The translations under genes were made by a program, and so were the position numbers. A model generated the notes under the pieces. The model made no database searches. It saw only the letters and a list, made by a program, of their open reading frames with translations, and was not told where the DNA came from. DNA of 64,000 bases from Prevotella sp. 10(H) (GTDB taxonomy: Bacteria; Bacteroidota; Bacteroidia; Bacteroidales; Dysgonomonadaceae): assembly GCF_000711235.1 (NCBI RefSeq), contig NZ_JOMI01000009.1, forward strand, positions 310,001 to 374,000, written 5' to 3'. Below are positions 62,135 through 64,000 of the stretch, one piece after another (the stretch's first letter is position 1; the number at the start of each line of letters is the position of its first letter).

Positions 62135-63514
62135 TTATTTCTTTTGTAGTTTTTCTTCTATTTCTTCAAGAGATATTCCTTTTGTTTCGGGTAATTGTGA
62201 TTTAATAAATAAATATCCGAGTACGCAAATAATACCATACAGCCAGAAAGTTCCATAAGCACCTAATCCGCTATTGAGTAGAGGGAAGGTGTATGTGAGG
62301 ATGAAACAGGCTGTCCACAACGAAAAAGTAGCTACTGCCATTGCCATACCCCGTATTCGGGTCGGGAATATTTCCGAAATTACTACCCATGTCACAGGTG
62401 CCAGAGTCATCGCATAACATGCAATGCCCATCAATACGAGAATAAGTACTGCAATGCCCGAAATCTGGAAATAATAACACGCACCCAAAACAGCATAGAT
62501 GCATGCCAGACCGACCGCTCCGAAAAGGAGTAATGATCGTCTGCCCAACTTGTCTACAGTATACATTCCGACTATGGTGAATATGACATTAATAACTCCC
62601 GTAATAACTATATTGAACAATATATCGGAAACACCGTATCCGGCTGCTGAGAAAATTTCCTGTGCATAGTTGAAAATCACATTTATGCCACACCATTGTT
62701 GAAAAGCAGCGATCACGATTCCAATCAATAATACTTTCGGCATATTGCCCTCTAGGAGCATTTTGTAATTAATTTTTTCTGTATTTTTAGCATTCGTTGC
62801 CTTTAATACATCAATCTGCTTTTCTGCATATTCTGTACCGCCTATACGGGTAAATATCTTATTCGATTTTTCAAATCTGTTTTTACTACCCAGCCATCTC
62901 GGGCTTTCAGGAATGAGAAATAGTAAAAAGAAGAATACAACGGCAGGGACACCACCTGCCCAAAACATCCAGCGCCAGCCCATCTGCCCGTTCCATGACG
63001 ATAAGATATCTTCTCCTGCAGTTACAGGATCGGCAATCAGCCAGTTTATCAACTGAGCGGATAATATTCCGATAACAATTGTGAGTTGATTGAGGGAAAC
63101 ATATTTGCCGCGTTGCTCTGCCGGTGCAACTTCGGCTATATACATGGGTGATAAGTTGGAGGCTATACCGACTCCTATTCCGCCTAAAATTCTGAAAGCT
63201 ATAAATATCGATAAATTATTGACGATTCCTGTTCCTACTGCAGCCACGATAAATATGACTGCCGCGGTGTACATCAAAGGTTTTCTCCCGTATTTGTCGG
63301 AAAGACTTCCTGAAACCATCACCCCAAGAATACAGCCCAATATAGCACTACCCATTACCCAGCCTTGCATAGCAGGAGAGTTTGCAATATCGAAAAATAG
63401 TTCATAAAACGGTTTTGCACCTCCTACGACTACCCAGTCGTAGCCAAAAAGCAAACCTCCCATTGCAGAAATAAAAGTAATTGTCGGTAGGTATACGGAT
63501 TTATAGTCTTTCAT
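62135..63514 (-). CDS. MFS sugar porter (XylE/AraE-like)
   Basis: A 459-residue inner-membrane symporter with twelve predicted helices. Sugar-porter signatures are SLSDKYGRKPLMY after helix 2, RILGGIGVGIASNLSPMYIAE, FLIPESPRWL before the central loop, QQWCGINVIFNYAQ in helix 7 and LPETKGISLEEIEE at the C-terminus. It would take up the monosaccharide released by the locus' enzymes, probably with H+. First gene of the minus-strand set, divergent from the AraC gene. Confidence 0.93.
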   Translation of the reverse strand: MKDYKSVYLPTITFISAMGGLLFGYDWVVVGGAKPFYELFFDIANSPAMQGWVMGSAILGCILGVMVSGSLSDKYGRKPLMYTAAVIFIVAAVGTGIVNNLSIFIAFRILGGIGVGIASNLSPMYIAEVAPAEQRGKYVSLNQLTIVIGILSAQLINWLIADPVTAGEDILSSWNGQMGWRWMFWAGGVPAVVFFFLLFLIPESPRWLGSKNRFEKSNKIFTRIGGTEYAEKQIDVLKATNAKNTEKINYKMLLEGNMPKVLLIGIVIAAFQQWCGINVIFNYAQEIFSAAGYGVSDILFNIVITGVINVIFTIVGMYTVDKLGRRSLLLFGAVGLACIYAVLGACYYFQISGIAVLILVLMGIACYAMTLAPVTWVVISEIFPTRIRGMAMAVATFSLWTACFILTYTFPLLNSGLGAYGTFWLYGIICVLGYLFIKSQLPETKGISLEEIEEKLQKK

Positions 63515-63543
63515 GTTTTCAAATTAGATATAATTTCACGATG

Positions 63544-63608
63544 GTAAAATTACAATATCCAAAATACAAAAAAATGTAAGATTTTACTGTTAGCATGTAA
63601 AATATTAC
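63544..63608. promoter_or_regulatory. Probable AraC-type operator, phased GTAA/TTAC repeats
   Basis: Three short palindromic elements lie in the 130-base divergent gap: GTAAAATTAC (63544-63553), GTAAGATTTTAC (63576-63587) and GTAAAATATTAC (63597-63608). The last two are part of an 18-base near-direct repeat with 21-base spacing (starting 63574 and 63595), two helical turns, as expected for AraC-family sites; the first is 32 bases away, about three turns. They sit just upstream of the AraC gene start and of the sugar porter. Confidence 0.6.
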
Positions 63609-63644
63609 TATTTTCGCGATAGAAGTAACCTGACTATTTTTATT

Positions 63645-64000
63645 ATGAATAACTATACCGATACCAAAGCTGAAGGTTTTAAAGACGAAAAAGCAATCGT
63701 TACCCCCTACAATATCAGAGAGTTACAAGCTAAAAATAATATCACAAAACAATTGTATGTAACTCATATCGGCTACTATCCCAATGCAAAAGAACACTAT
63801 AGAATCAGACCTAACGGAGGAACTGAAAATATCTTCATTTATTGTAATAAAGGTAGAGGCTGGATCGAGCACGGCGGTGTAAGGCATATTTTGAACAGGA
63901 ATCAGGCATATATTATTCCTAAAGGAGACCCGCATAGTTACGGAGCAGACAAACAAAAGCCATGGAGTATATACTGGATACATTTCAAAGGAGAGAACGC
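63645..64000 (+). CDS. AraC-family regulator with cupin sensor domain, partial (runs off right edge)
   Basis: The first 118 codons are visible. The segment HIGYYPNAKEHYRIRPNG, FIYCNKGRGWIEHGGV, AYIIPKGDPHSYGAD and WSIYWIHFKGEN is the sugar-binding cupin arm of AraC-like regulators. The DNA-binding helix-turn-helix would follow outside the window. It is divergent from the MFS porter and probably controls the minus-strand locus at 48980-63514 in response to its sugar. Confidence 0.9.
   Translation, partial: MNNYTDTKAEGFKDEKAIVTPYNIRELQAKNNITKQLYVTHIGYYPNAKEHYRIRPNGGTENIFIYCNKGRGWIEHGGVRHILNRNQAYIIPKGDPHSYGADKQKPWSIYWIHFKGEN

Noticed and set aside
1-64000. Transposons, phage, CRISPR arrays, tRNA or rRNA genes
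   Set aside because: None recognised on reading; no transposase or integrase motifs and no regularly spaced repeats were seen. A covariance-model scan would be needed for small RNAs.

Overview
The window looks like chromosomal DNA of an AT-rich, gut- or mouth-type Bacteroidales bacterium. The evidence is two SusC/SusD systems, a FecR anti-sigma/ECF sigma pair, FimA/FimB (Mfa)-type fimbrial lipoproteins with DUF3575/DUF3868 partners, a UpxY-type antiterminator, and TAnnTTTG -7 promoter elements. A Dysgonomonas-like member of the order fits, but the sequence alone does not settle the genus. No rRNA, tRNA, CRISPR array, insertion sequence or phage gene was recognised.

Layout. (1) 23061 down to 1 and beyond, all minus strand: a surface-polysaccharide locus that opens with UpxY. 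It continues with a PglF-like dehydratase, glycosyltransferases, an acyltransferase, an EpsG-type polymerase, PglC/PglD/PglE-like enzymes (a di-N-acetylbacillosamine initiation module), Wza-like and Wzc-like export proteins, and two more glycosyltransferases at the far end. No Wzx flippase is visible. (2) Embedded at about 9465-2267 is a cassette that looks like a ribosomally synthesised, modified and exported peptide system. It has an unannotated 58-residue precursor-like peptide, a fimbrillin-like lipoprotein, a PqqD-family protein, a PF14907-type nucleotidyltransferase, a polytopic membrane protein, an ABC exporter/flippase, an HprK-like kinase and an S26-type protease. This is the best candidate in the window for an undescribed system. 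(3) 23.7-29 kb: a membrane-bound AraC regulator, a VOC protein, galM, and the remains of a decayed sugar-utilisation locus (a sigma-factor tail and the C-terminal part of a GH2 beta-galactosidase, both broken). (4) 29.7-37.4 kb, plus strand: a seven-gene fimbrial operon. One of its lipoproteins carries four Cys/His repeats of a kind better known from Gram-positive surface proteins. (5) 37.5-40.9 kb: HelD, a GNAT acetyltransferase and a PAS-LuxR regulator. (6) 41-48.9 kb: a SusC/SusD system under sigma/FecR control whose only enzyme is an endonuclease/exonuclease/phosphatase-family lipoprotein. (7) 49-64 kb: a second SusC/SusD locus with a DUF3863-type protein, a GH2 enzyme, a 1111-residue DUF5107-TPR protein and an MFS sugar porter. 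A divergent AraC regulator runs off the right edge, and a phased set of repeats lies between it and the porter.

How they fit together. Region 1 would build a repeat unit on undecaprenyl phosphate from a bacillosamine-type sugar, polymerise it with EpsG and export it through Wza/Wzc. The missing flippase could be outside the window or could be the PglK-like ABC protein of region 2. That ABC protein could instead export the peptide. Regions 6 and 7 each pair an outer-membrane SusCD importer with processing enzymes and their own regulator. Several long hairpins sit between cistrons and probably tune relative expression of precursor, SusCD and enzymes.
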